Source of the DNA: Kocuria tytonis
GTDB lineage: Bacteria > Actinomycetota > Actinomycetes > Actinomycetales > Micrococcaceae
Direction: 5' to 3'
DNA: 64,000 nucleotides
Assembly: GCF_003226895.2 (NCBI RefSeq)
Contig: NZ_PNJG02000001.1
Location: 1-64,000 of the forward strand
Positions 26,052 through 34,727 of this stretch are shown here, piece by piece. The translations under genes and the position numbers were made by a program. The notes under the pieces are model-generated. The model saw nothing but the letters and a program-made list of their open reading frames with translations. It was not told the origin of the DNA and made no database searches. The stretch's first letter is position 1, and each line of letters opens with the position of its first letter.

Positions 26052-26954
26052 GTGAGCGCCGTCGTCGAGCTGGCCGCCGCGCCGGACGCGAGCACCTCGT
26101 CCCAGGACGGCACGCGCGGCGGCTTCACCGTGGCCCTGGAGAACTTCCAGGGCCCGTTCGACGTCCTGCTGTCCCTGATCGCCAAGCACGAGATGGACAT
26201 CACCGAGGTGTCGCTGTCGGTGGTCACGGACGAGTTCATCCGGTACGTGCGCGCGCTGCAGGACAGCGCCTCGCCCAAGGCCCTGGACGAGGCGAGCGAG
26301 TTCCTGGTGGTCGCGGCCACCCTGCTGGACCTCAAGGCCGCACGGCTGCTGCCGCGCGGCGAGGTGGAGGACGAGTACGACGTCGAACTCCTGGAGGCCC
26401 GCGACCTGCTGTTCGCCCGGCTGCTGCAGTACAAGGCATTCAAGGAGGTGGCGGGGCAGCTCAACGTGCGCTTCGCGGCCGAGTCCGTCCGGATCCCGCG
26501 CCAGGTGGACCTGGACCCCGCGGTGACCACGGCGCTGCCCCCGCTGACCTGGACCCTCACCCCGGATCAGCTCGCCCACCTGGCGGTCGCGGCGCTCGAC
26601 CCGGAGCGCCACGTGCCCCAGCAGGTGGACGTCGCCCACCTGCACGGCGCGCAGGTGAGGGTCGCGGACGAGGCCGAGACCCTGGCGCTCGTCCTGCGGG
26701 ACGGTGCGGACCACACGTTCCACTCGCTCATCGCGGACGCCGGGTCCACCCTGGTGGTCGTGGTGCGTTTCCTCGCGCTGCTGGAGATGTACCGGGACCG
26801 CGTGGTGCGTCTGCACCAGGACGAGGTGCTCGGCCCGCTGCTCGTGCGGTGGGACGGTCCGCAGGACTGGTCCGCGCAGACCCTGAGCAGCGAGTACGCG
26901 GGCGCGGAGCCCGTGGTGCCGGAGCGCACGGACGGTGAAAACCTGGGAGAATGA
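26052..26954 (+). CDS. scpA: segregation and condensation protein A (kleisin)
   Basis: ScpA bridges the SMC heads and ScpB. The N-terminal signature FQGPFDVLLSLIAKHEMDIT is typical, followed by DEFIRYVRALQD and EFLVVAATLLDLKAARLLP. The C-terminal winged-helix part (TLVVVVRFLALLEMYRDRVV) binds the SMC head. At 300 residues it is normal for actinobacteria. The GTG start at 26052 is 28 bases after the ParA gene. scpB follows within 20 bases. Confidence 0.95.
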   Translation: MSAVVELAAAPDASTSSQDGTRGGFTVALENFQGPFDVLLSLIAKHEMDITEVSLSVVTDEFIRYVRALQDSASPKALDEASEFLVVAATLLDLKAARLLPRGEVEDEYDVELLEARDLLFARLLQYKAFKEVAGQLNVRFAAESVRIPRQVDLDPAVTTALPPLTWTLTPDQLAHLAVAALDPERHVPQQVDVAHLHGAQVRVADEAETLALVLRDGADHTFHSLIADAGSTLVVVVRFLALLEMYRDRVVRLHQDEVLGPLLVRWDGPQDWSAQTLSSEYAGAEPVVPERTDGENLGE

Positions 26955-26972
26955 CTCCCGCACAGGATCGGT

Positions 26973-27731
26973 GTGAACCGTACCGAAGGAGATGATGACC
27001 GCGTGGCGGACCCGAGCCCCACAGAACGCATGATGCACAGCCCGCCCGAGGGCTCCGCGAACGACGACGCGCCCCGTGGGGAGCCACCCCGGGACCTGCG
27101 TGCCGCGCTGGAAGCGGTGCTCATGGTCGCGGCGGCCCCGGTGCGGGCGGAGGAGTTCGCCCGCGTCACGGGTGAGCCCGTCCACCGCGTGCGCAGCGCC
27201 CTGGAGCACCTGAAGGCGGAGTACGACGGGGTGATCGGAAACACCCCCGCGCCCCCGAACGAGGCGAGCGGTACGGGTTATGATGGACGGTCGGCCACGC
27301 GCGCGGACCGGGATGATCCCGCCCCCACGGCTGCCCGTGTCCGGGGCTTCGAACTGCGCGAGGTGGCCGGTGGCTGGCGCATCTACTCCCGCAGCGACCA
27401 CGCCCAGCTGGTCACGGACTTCGTGGTGGAGGGCAGCAGCTCACGGCTCTCGCAGGCCGCGCTGGAGACGCTCGCCGTGGTGGCCTACCTGCAGCCGGTG
27501 TCCCGCTCCCGGGTCTCCGCCATCCGCGGCGTGAACGTGGACGGCGTGGTGCGCACCCTGGTGCAGCGCGGACTGCTCTCGGCGCACGATCGGGACGAGT
27601 CGTCCGGCTCCGTCCTGTACTCCACCACCCCGCTCTTCCTGGAAAAACTCGGTCTCGGCTCGCTGGACGAGCTCCCGGACATCGCACCCCTGCTGCCCGG
27701 AACCGACCAACTCGACGACATAGAGGACTGA
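26973..27731 (+). CDS. scpB: segregation and condensation protein B
   Basis: ScpB dimers bind ScpA in the SMC complex. The winged-helix motif RAALEAVLMVAAAPVRAEEF starts the domain, and LSQAALETLAVVAYLQPVSR with SAIRGVNVDGVVRTLVQRG is the diagnostic core. A loop of about 35 residues (near residues 90-125) interrupts the usual spacing between the two winged helices. GTG 26973 is used here; GTG 27003, with AAGGAG upstream, is a good alternative and would remove 10 residues. It ends 7 bases before rluB. Confidence 0.95.
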   Translation: MNRTEGDDDRVADPSPTERMMHSPPEGSANDDAPRGEPPRDLRAALEAVLMVAAAPVRAEEFARVTGEPVHRVRSALEHLKAEYDGVIGNTPAPPNEASGTGYDGRSATRADRDDPAPTAARVRGFELREVAGGWRIYSRSDHAQLVTDFVVEGSSSRLSQAALETLAVVAYLQPVSRSRVSAIRGVNVDGVVRTLVQRGLLSAHDRDESSGSVLYSTTPLFLEKLGLGSLDELPDIAPLLPGTDQLDDIED

Positions 27732-27738
27732 TCGACGC

Positions 27739-28830
27739 ATGGCACCATCACACGGCAACTCTCCCCGCGGCGGAGGCGCCCGCGGGCCGCAGGGCCGCGG
27801 CAAGGGCTCGAAATCGGGGCCCAAGGGCGGCTTCCGCTCCGGGCCGAGGTCCGGCGACGCCGCCGGTGGCCGCGGGAACTCCAAGGGCCCGGCCGCCGGT
27901 CGCGGCAAGGGACCGGGCAAGGGACCCGCCCAGGGGCCGGGCAGGCCCAAGGCCTCCGCCGGGCAGAAGGGCCCTCAGAAACCCCGCGCGTTCGCGGGCG
28001 TGGACAAGTACGAACGCCGTGCCTCGGCGATCAAGGAGCACGGTCCGCACCGGCGGCGTCGCCCGAAGAACCCGCCCGTGGACCGGCTCGAGGTGCACGA
28101 CGAGAACGGCGTGCGGCTGCAGAAGCTCATGGCGCAGGCCGGTGTGGCCAGCCGCCGCGTGTGCGAGGAGATGATCCAGGACGGCCGCGTGAGCGTGGAC
28201 GGGGAGATCGTCACGGAGCTCGGTGTCCGCGTGGACCCGGCGCTGCAGGCCGTGCACGTGGACGGCATGCGCCTCCAGACGGACGAGAAGCTCGTGTACT
28301 ACGCGTTCAACAAGCCCGCCGGGGTGGTCTCCACCATGGAGGACCCGGACGGCCGCCGCTGCGTGAGCGACTACCTGGACCCCCGCAAGCACGAGCGCGT
28401 GTTCCACGTGGGCCGCCTGGACGTGGAGACCGAGGGTCTGCTGCTGCTCACCAACGACGGCGAGCTCACCAACCGCCTGACCCACCCCTCCTACGAGGTG
28501 CCCAAGCGCTACATGGTCCAGGTCCACGGACCCGTGGAGAAGGGCATCGGCAACCAGATGAAGGAGGGCATCCGCCTGGAGGACGGCATTGCCAAGGTGG
28601 ACGACTTCCGCCTGGTGGACTCCACCCCCGGGCACGTGCTCATCGAGGTGGTGCTGCACACGGGGCGCAACCGGATCGTGCGCCGCATGTTCGACGCCGT
28701 GAACCACCCCGTGGAGAAGCTCGCCCGCACCCACGTGGGGCCCATCGCGATCGGCGACCAGCGCCAGGGCACCATCCGCAAGCTCTCGCACACCGAGGTG
28801 GGCAACCTCCTCGCGTCCGTGGGGATGTGA
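27739..28830 (+). CDS. rluB: 23S rRNA pseudouridine synthase RluB/RsuA family
   Basis: It isomerises a uridine of rRNA. Residues 1-115 are a basic, Gly/Lys/Arg/Pro-rich disordered extension. Then comes an S4 domain (VRLQKLMAQAGVASRRVCEE) and the RsuA-type catalytic domain with the Asp in HVGRLDVETEGLLLLTNDGE, FNKPAGVVSTM, and HTGRNRIVRRMFDAV. The body without the extension is of normal length. The stop overlaps the tyrA GTG. The rluB-cmk-der order after scpAB is the same as in Mycobacterium, with tyrA inserted here. Confidence 0.94.
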   Translation: MAPSHGNSPRGGGARGPQGRGKGSKSGPKGGFRSGPRSGDAAGGRGNSKGPAAGRGKGPGKGPAQGPGRPKASAGQKGPQKPRAFAGVDKYERRASAIKEHGPHRRRRPKNPPVDRLEVHDENGVRLQKLMAQAGVASRRVCEEMIQDGRVSVDGEIVTELGVRVDPALQAVHVDGMRLQTDEKLVYYAFNKPAGVVSTMEDPDGRRCVSDYLDPRKHERVFHVGRLDVETEGLLLLTNDGELTNRLTHPSYEVPKRYMVQVHGPVEKGIGNQMKEGIRLEDGIAKVDDFRLVDSTPGHVLIEVVLHTGRNRIVRRMFDAVNHPVEKLARTHVGPIAIGDQRQGTIRKLSHTEVGNLLASVGM

Positions 28831-29945
28831 GCGTGGTTCCGACGACCGCCGCGAGCGCCGGGCCCGTCCTGGTGATCGGTTCCGGCCTGCTCGGTGCGAG
28901 CATCGGGCTGGGGCTGCGCCACCTGGGCGTGGAGGTGGTGCTCCGCGACTCCTCGCCCACCACGGAGGCCGTGGCCCAGGACATCGGGGCCGGGCGCTCC
29001 GAGCGGGCCGCGCTCGCAGCCGGCGCGGTGCTGCCCGAGCCCGCGCTCGTGGTGGTGGCCGCCCCGCCGGACGTGGTGGCCGAGCTCGTGGTCCGGGCGC
29101 TCACCGAGCACCCGGACGCCGTGGTGCTGGACATCGCCTCCGTGAAGGCCCCGGTGCTCGACGCCGTGCGGGCAGCGGGTGCGGATCTCACCCGCTACGT
29201 GGGAACCCATCCCATGGCCGGACGGGAGAAGTCCGGTCCGGTGGCCGCCCGCGGTGAGCTGTTCACATCCATGCCGTGGGTCATCTCCCCCGGTGAGGAC
29301 ACGGGAGCGGCCGCGATCGCCGCGGCCAGGAACCTCGCGGTGGATCTCGGGGCGACCGTGACCGTGATGGAGCCGCGGGAGCACGACGAGACCGTGGCAC
29401 TGATCTCCCACCTGCCGCAGGTGATGTCCTCGCTGCTGGCCTCCCGGCTGCAGGACACCCCGCTGCACCACTTGTCCCTGGCGGGGCAGGGGCTGCGGGA
29501 CACCACCCGGATCGCGGGCTCGGACCCCGGGCTGTGGGTGCAGATCCTCGCCGCGAACGCACAGCCCGTCCTCGACTCCCTGCACGCGGTGCGCGCGGAC
29601 CTCGAGCGGCTGATCGCCACGCTCGAGCGCCCGGGGGCGGACGGCGCCCGCCTGGACATCGCCCGGCTGATGGCCGAGGGCAATGCGGGCCGGGCCCGGA
29701 TCCCCGGCAAGCACGGCGGTGCGCCCACGGCCTTCGCCACCCTGACCGTGGCCGTGGACGACACCCCCGGGCAGATCGCCCGGCTGCTCACGGAGATCGG
29801 GGAGATCGGGGTCAACCTGGAGGACATGCGCCTGGAGCACTCGCCCGGGCAGCCCGTGGGTCTGGTGACGGCATCGGTGGAACCGAGCCGGCACGCGGAC
29901 CTGGTGGAGGAGCTGCAGACACGCGGCTGGAAGGTGGTGCAGTGA
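28827..29945 (+). CDS. tyrA: prephenate dehydrogenase
   Basis: It oxidises prephenate to 4-hydroxyphenylpyruvate for tyrosine synthesis. The N-terminal NAD(P) loop is VLVIGSGLLGASIGLGLRHL; VVLDIASVKAPVLDAV, YVGTHPMAGREKSGP and HDETVALISHLPQVMSSLLA are family motifs. A C-terminal ACT-like domain (FATLTVAVDDTPGQIARLLT) probably binds an aromatic amino acid for feedback control. The protein is 372 residues with GTG 28827, which gives a GTGA overlap with rluB; GTG 28833 is possible. Its stop touches the cmk start. Confidence 0.93.
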   Translation: MSVVPTTAASAGPVLVIGSGLLGASIGLGLRHLGVEVVLRDSSPTTEAVAQDIGAGRSERAALAAGAVLPEPALVVVAAPPDVVAELVVRALTEHPDAVVLDIASVKAPVLDAVRAAGADLTRYVGTHPMAGREKSGPVAARGELFTSMPWVISPGEDTGAAAIAAARNLAVDLGATVTVMEPREHDETVALISHLPQVMSSLLASRLQDTPLHHLSLAGQGLRDTTRIAGSDPGLWVQILAANAQPVLDSLHAVRADLERLIATLERPGADGARLDIARLMAEGNAGRARIPGKHGGAPTAFATLTVAVDDTPGQIARLLTEIGEIGVNLEDMRLEHSPGQPVGLVTASVEPSRHADLVEELQTRGWKVVQ

Positions 29946-30697
29946 TGAATGCACGGGACGAGAACGCACGGCTGGTGATCGCGATCGACGGTCCCTCGGG
30001 CTCCGGGAAGTCCTCGGTGTCCAAGGAGGTGGCCCGCCGCTTCGGACTGGCCTACCTGGACACCGGCGCCATGTACCGGGCGGTGACGTGGTGGTGCCTG
30101 GACTCGGGCGTGAGCTTCGAGGACCACGAGGCGGTCGTCGCGGCCACCGAGACCGTCCCCCTGGAGCTGGGCACCGACCCGGACGAGGAGCGCATCCTGG
30201 TCAACGGGGAGGACGTCCGCGCCGCGATCCGCGGTGACCTGGTCACCGACAACGTCTCCAAGGTCTCCACGGTGGTGCCCGCCCGGGAGGTGCTGGTGCG
30301 CATGCAGCGGGACATCATCCGGGACAGCGGCGAGCGGATCGTCGCCGAGGGCCGGGACATCACCACCGTGGTGGCCCCGGACGCGGACGTGCGGATCCTG
30401 CTCACCGCATCCGAGGCCGCGCGGCTGGCGCGCCGCGGCAGGCAGCTGGGCGCGGCGGCGTCGTCGAACCTGGAGGCGCAGGTGGTGGGCCGTGACGCGA
30501 AGGACTCCACCGTGGTGGACTTCACCAGCGCGCAGGACGGCGTGCACCTGCTGGACTCGTCCGAGCTGAGCATGGAGCAGACCGTGCAGGGCGTGATCGA
30601 CCTGGTCATCCGCGCCACGGACACGACATACGAGGGGACCACCGAGGCCCCCGACGAGACGGGCGCAGACGCCCCCGAGGAAGCGAGGCAACCATGA
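29945..30697 (+). CDS. cmk: cytidylate kinase
   Basis: It phosphorylates CMP and dCMP. The P-loop is [20 protein letters not shown], followed by [18 protein letters not shown], the CMP-site region [39 protein letters not shown] and the lid (ARRGRQL). It is 250 residues, with a short acidic C-terminal tail. ATG 29945 follows the tyrA stop directly (GTGATG); GTG 29942 is also in frame. The stop overlaps the der ATG (ATGA). Confidence 0.95.
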   Translation: MNARDENARLVIAIDGPSGSGKSSVSKEVARRFGLAYLDTGAMYRAVTWWCLDSGVSFEDHEAVVAATETVPLELGTDPDEERILVNGEDVRAAIRGDLVTDNVSKVSTVVPAREVLVRMQRDIIRDSGERIVAEGRDITTVVAPDADVRILLTASEAARLARRGRQLGAAASSNLEAQVVGRDAKDSTVVDFTSAQDGVHLLDSSELSMEQTVQGVIDLVIRATDTTYEGTTEAPDETGADAPEEARQP

Positions 30698-32238
30698 GCG
30701 CACCCGACGAGCCCACGGTGGACTCCTACGAGCAGTCCGTGCTGGGCGGGGGCAACGAGGACATCTCCGAGCGCCTGGCCGCGATCGACGACACCGAGGC
30801 CGAGGCCCGCGCCCGCGCCCTGCGCGAGGGACTGGCCGACTACGAGCTGGACGACGAGGACGCCGCGCTGCTCGCGGACTGGATCGACGGCGAGGACGAG
30901 CGCGCCGCGCGCCGCCCCGATCCCGTGGTGGCCGTGGTGGGACGCCCCAACGTGGGCAAGTCCACGCTGGTCAACCGCGTGATCGGCCGCCGCGAGGCCG
31001 TGGTGGAGGACACCCCGGGTGTGACCCGGGACCGCGTGTCCTACAAGGCGGAGTGGAACGGCAAGAACTTCACCCTGGTGGACACCGGCGGCTGGGAGCA
31101 GGACGCCAAGGGCATCCACAAGCGCGTGGCGGACCAGGCGGAGCTCGCCGTGGAGAACGCGGACGCGGTGCTGCTCGTGCTGGACGTGACCGTGGGCGTG
31201 ACCTCGACCGACGAGGCCGTGGTGAACATGCTGCGCCGCGTGAAGAAGCCCATCATCGTGGTGGCGAACAAGGCGGACTCCCCGCAGCTGGAGATCGAGG
31301 CCACCGCGCTGTGGTCCCTGGGCATGGGGGAGCCGTTCCCGGTGTCCGCGCTGCACGGCAAGGGCTCCGGCGACGCGCTGGACGCCCTCGTCAACGCGCT
31401 GCCCGAGTTCTCCGAAGTGGCCGAGGCCGAGCTCGAGGGCGGTCCGCGCCGCGTGGCGCTGATCGGACGTCCGAACGTGGGCAAGTCCTCGCTGCTGAAC
31501 AAGCTGGCCGGCTCCGACCGCGTGGTCGTGGACGAGACCGCGGGCACCACCCGCGACCCCGTGGACGAGATCGTGATGCTCGGCGGCGAGCCGTGGCGCT
31601 TCATCGACACCGCAGGCATCCGCCGCCGCGTGCACCTGCAGCAGGGCGCGGACTTCTACGCGTCCCTGCGCACGCAGACCGCTCTGGAGCGCGCCGAGGT
31701 GGCCGTGGTGCTGCTCGCCGTGGATGAGGTGCTCTCCGAGCAGGACGTGCGCATCCTGCAGCTGGCCGTGGACTCCGGGCGCGCCCTGGTGCTCGCGTTC
31801 AACAAGTGGGACACCCTGGACGACGAGCGCCGCTTCTACCTGGAGCGCGAGATCGAACGGGACCTCGCGCACGTCTCCTGGGCCCCACGGGTCAACATGT
31901 CCGCGAAGACCGGGTGGCACAAGGACAAGCTGGTCCCCGCGCTGCACACGTCCCTGGACTCGTGGGACCGCCGCATCCCCACCGGGCGCCTCAACGCGTT
32001 CCTGGGGGAGATCGTGGCCGCCCACCCGCACCCCGTGCGCGGCGGCAAGCAGCCCCGCATCCTGTTCGGCACGCAGGTGGCCTCCCGGCCGCCCAAGTTC
32101 GTGCTGTTCACCACGGGCTTCCTGGATCCCGGCTACCGCCGGTTCATCCAGCGCCGCATCCGCGAGACCTTCGGTTTCGAGGGCACCCCGCTGGAGGTCA
32201 GCATGCGTGTGCGGGAGAAGCGCCAGCGCCGGCGCTGA
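30694..32238 (+). CDS. der: ribosome-associated GTPase Der (EngA)
   Basis: Der has two tandem GTPase domains and a KH-like domain and acts in 50S assembly. Domain 1: [32 protein letters not shown]. Domain 2: [33 protein letters not shown]. The C-terminal KH-like part ends in a basic run. Residues 1-75 are an acidic extension rich in Asp/Glu, common in actinobacterial Der. ATG 30694 overlaps the cmk stop (ATGA). It is the last gene of the scp-rluB block; a hairpin follows. Confidence 0.96.
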   Translation: MSAPDEPTVDSYEQSVLGGGNEDISERLAAIDDTEAEARARALREGLADYELDDEDAALLADWIDGEDERAARRPDPVVAVVGRPNVGKSTLVNRVIGRREAVVEDTPGVTRDRVSYKAEWNGKNFTLVDTGGWEQDAKGIHKRVADQAELAVENADAVLLVLDVTVGVTSTDEAVVNMLRRVKKPIIVVANKADSPQLEIEATALWSLGMGEPFPVSALHGKGSGDALDALVNALPEFSEVAEAELEGGPRRVALIGRPNVGKSSLLNKLAGSDRVVVDETAGTTRDPVDEIVMLGGEPWRFIDTAGIRRRVHLQQGADFYASLRTQTALERAEVAVVLLAVDEVLSEQDVRILQLAVDSGRALVLAFNKWDTLDDERRFYLEREIERDLAHVSWAPRVNMSAKTGWHKDKLVPALHTSLDSWDRRIPTGRLNAFLGEIVAAHPHPVRGGKQPRILFGTQVASRPPKFVLFTTGFLDPGYRRFIQRRIRETFGFEGTPLEVSMRVREKRQRRR

Positions 32239-32249
32239 GCTCCCTCTCG

Positions 32250-32293
32250 CGCGGCGGGCCGTTCCTGGAAACCTCCGGGGGCGGCCCGCCGCG
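32250..32293 (+). terminator. der operon terminator
   Basis: CGCGGCGGGCCG (32250-32261) pairs perfectly with CGGCCCGCCGCG (32282-32293), 11 bases after the der stop codon. Confidence 0.75.
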
Positions 32294-32404
32294 TGAGCGG
32301 GCTCTCCCCGGGCGGACGACGACGCCGCGGCACCCCTCGCGCCGGTGTTCCTGCGCGGCGGGCGGCCAGGGGCGCGACGATGTGAAAATCCGCAACGCGT
32401 GGGG

Positions 32405-32410
32405 TAATGT
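32405..32410 (+). promoter_or_regulatory. tRNA-Pro promoter -10
   Basis: TAATGT lies about 45 bases before the mature tRNA 5' end. TGTGAA at 32381-32386, 18 bases upstream, is a weak -35 candidate. Confidence 0.45.
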
Positions 32411-32454
32411 ATCCCTGGTGTTCGGCACTGGTTCGCCAGTGCGGAACGCGGTCG

Positions 32455-32528
<74 letters not shown>

Positions 32529-32534
32529 CCGCAC

Positions 32535-32571
32535 GAACGGACCTGACGGTGATTCACCGTCAGGTCCGTTC
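32535..32571 (+). terminator. tRNA-Pro terminator
   Basis: GAACGGACCTGACGGT (32535-32550) pairs perfectly with ACCGTCAGGTCCGTTC (32556-32571) around GATTC. This 16-bp stem starts 7 bases after the tRNA and is among the strongest hairpins in the window. Confidence 0.9.
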
Positions 32572-32610
32572 TCGTATGCCCTGCTCGTTCCCTGCCTGCG
32601 GGCCGCGGGA

Positions 32611-33171
32611 TCAGCCCCCGGTGTGTTCGGACTGGATCTCACCGCTGGTCCTGCAGCGATCCAGGGTGGGATCGAAGCAGGGGGAGCCCACCTGGTAGTC
32701 GAACCCGGGAGCCACGTAGCCCCGGTACTCCTGGGACGGGCCGGCCTGTCCGTTCCCGCCCTGGCGCTGATCGGGGTTGCCCGGCACGGTCATGGTGCCG
32801 CAGTGGTTCTGGATGTCGGCCAGCGCCTTCTCGGTGGGCGGCCCGGCGGGGAAGACGTCCGAGCCGCACACCCCGCCCGACACCAGGAACTCGTCGAGGC
32901 TCGTGGTGCGGCCGTCGTCCGCCGGGGGCTGGGCCGGAGCGGCTCCGGGCGCGGATGGCTGGGGAGCCCCGGAACTCGAGGGGGAGGGCTTCTGAGGGGC
33001 GGGCGTTGCGGAGGCGGAGGCACTGGGCGAGCCGGAGGACGACGGGCTGGCCGACGTGCTCGTGGCCGAGCTCGTGCCACTGTCCGGGGACGAGTCCTGT
33101 GCGCCGCCGCAACCCGTGAGCGCGAGAGCCGCCAGGGCCAGGGGAGCGATGAAGCGTGTCGTGCGATGCAT
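32611..33171 (-). CDS. putative lipoprotein of unknown function
   Basis: A 186-residue exported protein. Residues 1-20 form a lipoprotein signal (basic start, hydrophobic run, lipobox LTGC with the Cys at about 20). A Ser/Thr/Pro/Ala-rich linker of some 65 residues spans the wall. A small C-terminal domain (from about residue 88) holds four Cys (SGGVCGSD, IQNHCGTM, GSPCFDP, DRCRTS), which could form two disulfides. I do not recognise the domain. ATG 33171 has AAGGAG 7 bases upstream. Confidence 0.75.
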   Translation of the reverse strand: MHRTTRFIAPLALAALALTGCGGAQDSSPDSGTSSATSTSASPSSSGSPSASASATPAPQKPSPSSSGAPQPSAPGAAPAQPPADDGRTTSLDEFLVSGGVCGSDVFPAGPPTEKALADIQNHCGTMTVPGNPDQRQGGNGQAGPSQEYRGYVAPGFDYQVGSPCFDPTLDRCRTSGEIQSEHTGG

Positions 33172-33286
33172 GATGTGACTCCTTCGTGTGGTCCGTCACT
33201 GTTCATGGTGTCGCGACGGCCCTCCTCACGAACATCACCTGCGGGTCACGCTTCGATTACGATGGCAAACACCGTGCGTCCCGGGT

Positions 33287-34054
33287 TCACGTGTCCCGGG
33301 TGAGCCGCACCCAGCCGTCGGACAGCGCCGCGCGCAGCCCGGCCGAGCGCGAGACCGCCGGCAGGGCGCGGGCGAGGCACTCCACGGCGTCGTACCCGGA
33401 GTGGTCCGTGTCCGGCAGCACGTGGAGGTGCGTGTCGAAGCCTGCGTCCCGGAACGCCGCCACGCCTTCCTCGGCCGCACCGAGGGCGCTCCACTCCGGG
33501 GGGTTGGTGGCGCCGTCCACGTCCCGGTCACCAACCCACCAGTGCATCGCGGTGGAGCCGATGCAGGGCCGGGCCTTCTTCTTGTGGGCCACCGGGGCGT
33601 TCGCCCCGCCACCGCCGATGATGACCGCGCCGCCGCCGGTCATGCCCTCGATGCCGCGGTCCAGCAGCTCGTAGGTGATGAACTCCGCCCCGCCGCTGTA
33701 GCCGATCAACCAGATGCTGCTCGCGTCCACATCCGGGTTCGCGGCCACGAGGTGCTCGTGCAGCGCCCGGAAGTACTTGCCGTTGGCCTTGCAGTCCTCC
33801 CACCACGTGTAGCCGTCACCGGAGCCGTCCTCGTCCGGGGTGTTCACGGCCACGAACATCAGGTCCCGGGCCTGGGCGGCGATGGCCAGCCGCGCGAGAT
33901 CCCCCTCCTCGGGCCAGTTGATGGAGGTGTCCTCCAGGTCCCAGTAGTCGCCGTCGAAGTAGTACAGGATTCCCGCGGAACCCGTGTGCCACACGTGGTA
34001 CCACGAGCTCAGGCCGTTGGGCGCGGTGAAGTCCACGAAGGTCTCCGGTGTCAT
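33287..34054 (-). CDS. alpha/beta-hydrolase, esterase-like
   Basis: A 255-residue protein with no signal peptide. The nucleophile elbow is WLIGYSGGAEFITYELLDRG (G-Y-S-G-G), followed by a glycine-rich strand AVIIGGGG, an acidic position in HWWVGDRDVDGATNP, and the late His in LPDTDHSGYDAVE. This order fits a Ser-Asp-His triad as in Esterase-D/PHB-depolymerase-like hydrolases. The ATG at 34054 has a G-rich sequence upstream. The substrate is unknown. It lies head-to-head with the helical protein at 34221, and no operon partner is evident. Confidence 0.7.
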   Translation of the reverse strand: MTPETFVDFTAPNGLSSWYHVWHTGSAGILYYFDGDYWDLEDTSINWPEEGDLARLAIAAQARDLMFVAVNTPDEDGSGDGYTWWEDCKANGKYFRALHEHLVAANPDVDASSIWLIGYSGGAEFITYELLDRGIEGMTGGGAVIIGGGGANAPVAHKKKARPCIGSTAMHWWVGDRDVDGATNPPEWSALGAAEEGVAAFRDAGFDTHLHVLPDTDHSGYDAVECLARALPAVSRSAGLRAALSDGWVRLTRDT

Positions 34055-34220
34055 GGTCCCCCCAGATCGTCGGGTGTCGTGCCCCGCCGCGTCTGCCACG
34101 CGGCGTCCCGTCCAGTATGGCGCAGCGAGCGGCGTCGTGGGCCGGGTGGTACCCGCCCGGGTGTGGCCCGGTGCGCACTGCACGTGGTTGGCTGGAAGGA
34201 CGTCGAGAAAGGGGTATTCC

Positions 34221-34694
34221 ATGAGCAACGTCATCACCACGTACCTGCAGGACCACCACGCGGGATCGGCCGCGGGACTGGCCGCGTTCCGCCGGGTGGG
34301 CGAGTTCCACGGGGACGAGGAGGTGCGAGCCGCGGTGTCCCGGATGGCGGACGAGGTCGCACAGGACCAGGCCGCACTGGAGGAGATCATGGCCGCGCTC
34401 GGGGTCAAACCCGCACCCCTCAAGGACCTGCCCGCTCGCGCCGCGGAGAAGGTGGCGCGCCTGAAGCCCAACGAGCGGCTCAACAGCCGTTCGCCGCTGT
34501 CCGACATCGAGGAACTGGAAGGCCTCCAGGCCGCCGTGCACGTGAAGGGTCTCGGCTGGCGCTTGCTCCTGGAGGCCCCGGACAACAGGCTGGACGAGAA
34601 CACGCTCCGGGAGCTCAGCGAGCGCGCCCAGGAGCAGGAGAGGACGCTGGACCTGTTGCGGCTGGGACAGGCCCACAAACTGACGCGTTCCTGA
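34221..34694 (+). CDS. helical protein of unknown function (possibly ferritin-like)
   Basis: A 157-residue, highly charged protein, probably a four-helix bundle. It begins with TYLQDHHAGSAAGLAAFRRV; this and its His/Glu-containing helices recall small ferritin-like proteins, but a full set of metal ligands is not evident. A gap with Pro and Lys (PAPLKDLPARAAEKVARLKP) separates the helix pairs. ATG 34221 follows AAAGGGG. The C-S lyase gene starts 33 bases downstream and could share the transcript. I cannot name a function. Confidence 0.7.
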   Translation: MSNVITTYLQDHHAGSAAGLAAFRRVGEFHGDEEVRAAVSRMADEVAQDQAALEEIMAALGVKPAPLKDLPARAAEKVARLKPNERLNSRSPLSDIEELEGLQAAVHVKGLGWRLLLEAPDNRLDENTLRELSERAQEQERTLDLLRLGQAHKLTRS

Positions 34695-34727
34695 CATCCC
34701 GCCGCGCAGCCCGTCGAAGGGAATTCC

